NCBI GenBank assembly: GCA_001443455.1
Contig: LDXO01000003.1
Coordinates: 82,232-146,231, forward strand
DNA from: Deltaproteobacteria bacterium CSP1-8
GTDB taxonomy: Bacteria > Desulfobacterota > Deferrimicrobia > Deferrimicrobiales > Deferrimicrobiaceae
DNA: 64,000 nt
Direction: 5' to 3'
Every line of letters starts with the position of its first letter. Position 1 is the stretch's first letter. The position numbers and the translations under genes are program-made. Below, piece after piece: positions 63,107 through 64,000 of the stretch. The notes beneath the pieces were generated by a model, which was not told the DNA's origin, did not search any database, and saw only the letters and a list, made by a program, of their open reading frames with translations.

Positions 63107-63130
63107 GAAAAGGGGGGTGAAAAGGGGGGT
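63107..63130. repeat. perfect 12-bp tandem duplication upstream of tRNA-Ala
   Basis: GAAAAGGGGGGT occurs twice in direct succession (63107-63118 and 63119-63130), ending at the -35 box of the tRNA promoter. Confidence 0.8.
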
Positions 63131-63158
63131 TGATTTTTCGGCACCCATCCCCTAAGGT
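63130..63158 (+). promoter_or_regulatory. promoter for tRNA-Ala
   Basis: TTGATT (63130-63135) and TAAGGT (63153-63158) are separated by 17 bp, with the mature tRNA starting 18 bp further on. Confidence 0.55.
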
Positions 63159-63175
63159 GGTTCTTTACATATCGC

Positions 63176-63251
63176 GGGGCTGTAGCTCAGTTGGGAGAGC
63201 GCCTGAATGGCATTCAGGAGGTCGTCGGTTCGATCCCGATCAGCTCCACCA
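63176..63251 (+). tRNA. tRNA-Ala (anticodon GGC)
   Basis: Acceptor GGGGCTG pairs with CAGCTCC (one G-U), discriminator A and encoded CCA follow. The D arm has AGCTCAGTTGGGAGAGC. The anticodon stem CCTGA/TCAGG encloses loop ATGGCAT, with anticodon GGC at 63209-63211. The T arm has GGTTCGATCC. A terminator follows at once. Confidence 0.95.
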
Positions 63252-63261
63252 GGATAGGCAA

Positions 63262-63294
63262 GGGGCCATCGGATCGCCCGATGGCCCCTTTTTA
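63262..63294 (+). terminator. intrinsic terminator after tRNA-Ala
   Basis: A perfect 11-bp stem GGGGCCATCGG / CCGATGGCCCC with a 5-nt loop is followed by TTTTTT. It marks the end of the GC-rich part of the window. Confidence 0.9.
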
Positions 63295-63393
63295 CTAGTT
63301 CCGGGTTTCAAGGCCACCAATCTTATCTACTGATACCTTTACTGGTATTAATCATTGCTATTAGTTTAGAAAACCGGTCTGCCCTTTATTCTT

Positions 63394-63410
63394 TCAGGAA
63401 ATGTTCCTGA
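63394..63410. repeat. perfect palindrome in the AT-rich region
   Basis: TCAGGAA and TTCCTGA are perfect 7-bp arms around ATG. The length and 3-bp spacer are typical of a dimeric regulator site. It is about 80 bp upstream of a TTGACA element. Confidence 0.6.
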
Positions 63411-63490
63411 TTTTAAAATGTCATGAAAATTTAGAACGAATAAAGCATTATTGGAGGCGTTGGTGTTTTATTTTTTTCATTTTTTTTTTC

Positions 63491-63520
63491 TTGACAGAAA
63501 TGATCAGGATTGATTTACAT
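63491..63520 (+). promoter_or_regulatory. possible promoter for the partial gene at the right edge
   Basis: A perfect TTGACA (63491-63496) is followed at 18 bp by TTACAT (63515-63520). If used, it gives an untranslated leader of about 410 nt before the ATG at 63935. Confidence 0.4.
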
Positions 63521-63934
63521 AGTATGAGTAGATTCCATGGGTTCATGTTTTAGGAATTTTATAATTTTGTTATAAGATGTTCCATTAGATTATAATTAAT
63601 TGTAAATGTTTGATATATATACGTAATTGTATTTTTTGGACACGCCGTAAACCATACACAATAAATATTTAACCGTTAACCGTAAGCTATATCGGTGGGG
63701 GATGGTTCTTGTTTCCCCGGTGCGATTTGTCGGCATGGGCTCAACGTGTTTGATGGGCACACCGGCTTCTTCACCGAGGTCCGGGAACCTGTAAATTAGC
63801 TAAATTTGCCAGGGCAGGTTATTTTTGGAAACCCTTCGGTGCGCGGGTGATGGGGGGGTTACGGGGAAGACTGTGGAGACAAGCGGTCGGTCCTGGAAAG
63901 ACCGAGGACCGGATTTCAGAAAAGGTGAGCTTTC

Positions 63935-64000
63935 ATGATTCCTTTGATGACAAATTCTTCAGAGAGGGAAGGGGGTGGTTTTTGGGATGGACGAAAACGG
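63935..64000 (+). CDS. start of an unidentified protein (3' truncated by window edge)
   Basis: ATG 63935 follows AAAAGGTGAGC and opens a frame of 22 codons to the window end without a stop (begins MIPLMTNSSEREGGG). The hydrophilic start gives no family clue. It lies beyond the AT-rich boundary. Confidence 0.4.
   Translation, partial: MIPLMTNSSEREGGGFWDGRKR

Larger units (their letters stand above)
63295..63934. other. AT-rich non-coding region at a composition boundary
   Basis: Composition changes abruptly after the tRNA-Ala terminator. About 400 bp are dominated by A/T with poly-T tracts (63465-63490), then GC rises again near 63700. No coding frame is credible. Visible structures: palindrome TCAGGAA-ATG-TTCCTGA (63394-63410); a TTGACA at 63491-63496; a possible stem CCGGTG/CACCGG enclosing 63717-63765; AACCTG/CAGGTT around 63787-63820 followed by ATTTTT; and hairpin CGGTCCT/AGGACCG (63888-63911). 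This could be a regulatory leader or the edge of acquired DNA. Confidence 0.6.

Overview
The window is GC-rich chromosomal DNA from a bacterium. Gene content and order point to the deltaproteobacterial/Desulfuromonad side of the tree, by inference only, since no phylogeny could be run. The clues are the run tRNA-Gln, prs, rplY, pth, rpsF, ssb, rpsR, rplI, dnaB; a dusB-ntrB-ntrC operon; a membrane pyrophosphatase; gmhA (LPS heptose); UPF0173; and a selenocysteine tRNA. It is mostly core and housekeeping DNA with tightly packed, often overlapping genes (many ATGA, GTGA and TTGA junctions). No insertion sequence, phage or CRISPR array is visible.

Layout. 1-5.6 kb: tRNA-Gln and an information-processing operon ending in dnaB, led by a clear sigma70 promoter. 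5.8-7.7 kb: a secreted or anchored dual-specificity-type phosphatase and an MGDG-synthase-type glycosyltransferase. 7.8-11.3 kb (minus): dusB, NtrB-type kinase, NtrC-type sigma54 activator. 11.5-14.1 kb: hppA. 14.2-17.2 kb (minus): a thermonuclease-like protein and a PpiD/SurA-type chaperone. 17.4-22.8 kb: the rod-shape operon mreBCD-mrdA-rodA. 22.7-24.2 kb (minus): thioredoxin-type proteins and a CoA-binding protein. 24.3-29.1 kb: gmhA, an unassigned conserved protein, then a GHMP kinase and an FAD dehydrogenase, with UPF0173 on the other strand. 29.1-31.8 kb (minus): an AcuC-like deacetylase, an AcuB-like CBS-ACT protein and an alcohol dehydrogenase. 31.8-41.8 kb: a CorC-like CBS protein, nitroreductase, a coiled-coil lipoprotein, a GspE/PilB-like pseudo-ATPase, an acyl-CoA synthetase and a LysM protein. 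41.8-48.8 kb: a second AcuB-like protein, Nfu, ferredoxin, TlpA, then one compact operon with small ferritin-like proteins around a NifS/IscU pair, cysS and a methyltransferase. 49-51.1 kb: a hybrid histidine kinase. 51.2-53.1 kb: tRNA-Val, an outer-membrane barrel, tRNA-Sec, queH. 53.1-57.6 kb: an M50 protease and a two-subunit ABC exporter. 57.8-63.0 kb: purC, a GG-reductase-like flavoprotein, GNAT, NUDIX, metX and metW. 63.2 kb: tRNA-Ala. After its terminator the DNA turns strikingly AT-rich and non-coding for over 600 bp, then an ORF starts and runs off the end.

The most unusual part is 43.9-48.8 kb. Two about 65-residue half-ferritin-like proteins and one full-length ferritin-like protein bracket an IscU scaffold and a NifS homologue. 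That NifS keeps the mobile-loop cysteine but has Asn where the PLP-binding lysine should be. Cysteinyl-tRNA synthetase follows in the same operon. This reads as a minimal Fe-S assembly module with its own possible iron-handling proteins and an unconventional sulfur source. Other items worth following are a GspE/PilB-family protein that has lost its Walker A lysine but keeps its zinc tetracysteine, tRNA-Sec with no selenoprotein in view, an ABC exporter subunit without a normal start codon, a PurR/LacI-like palindrome in the mreB promoter, and the AT-rich boundary after tRNA-Ala.
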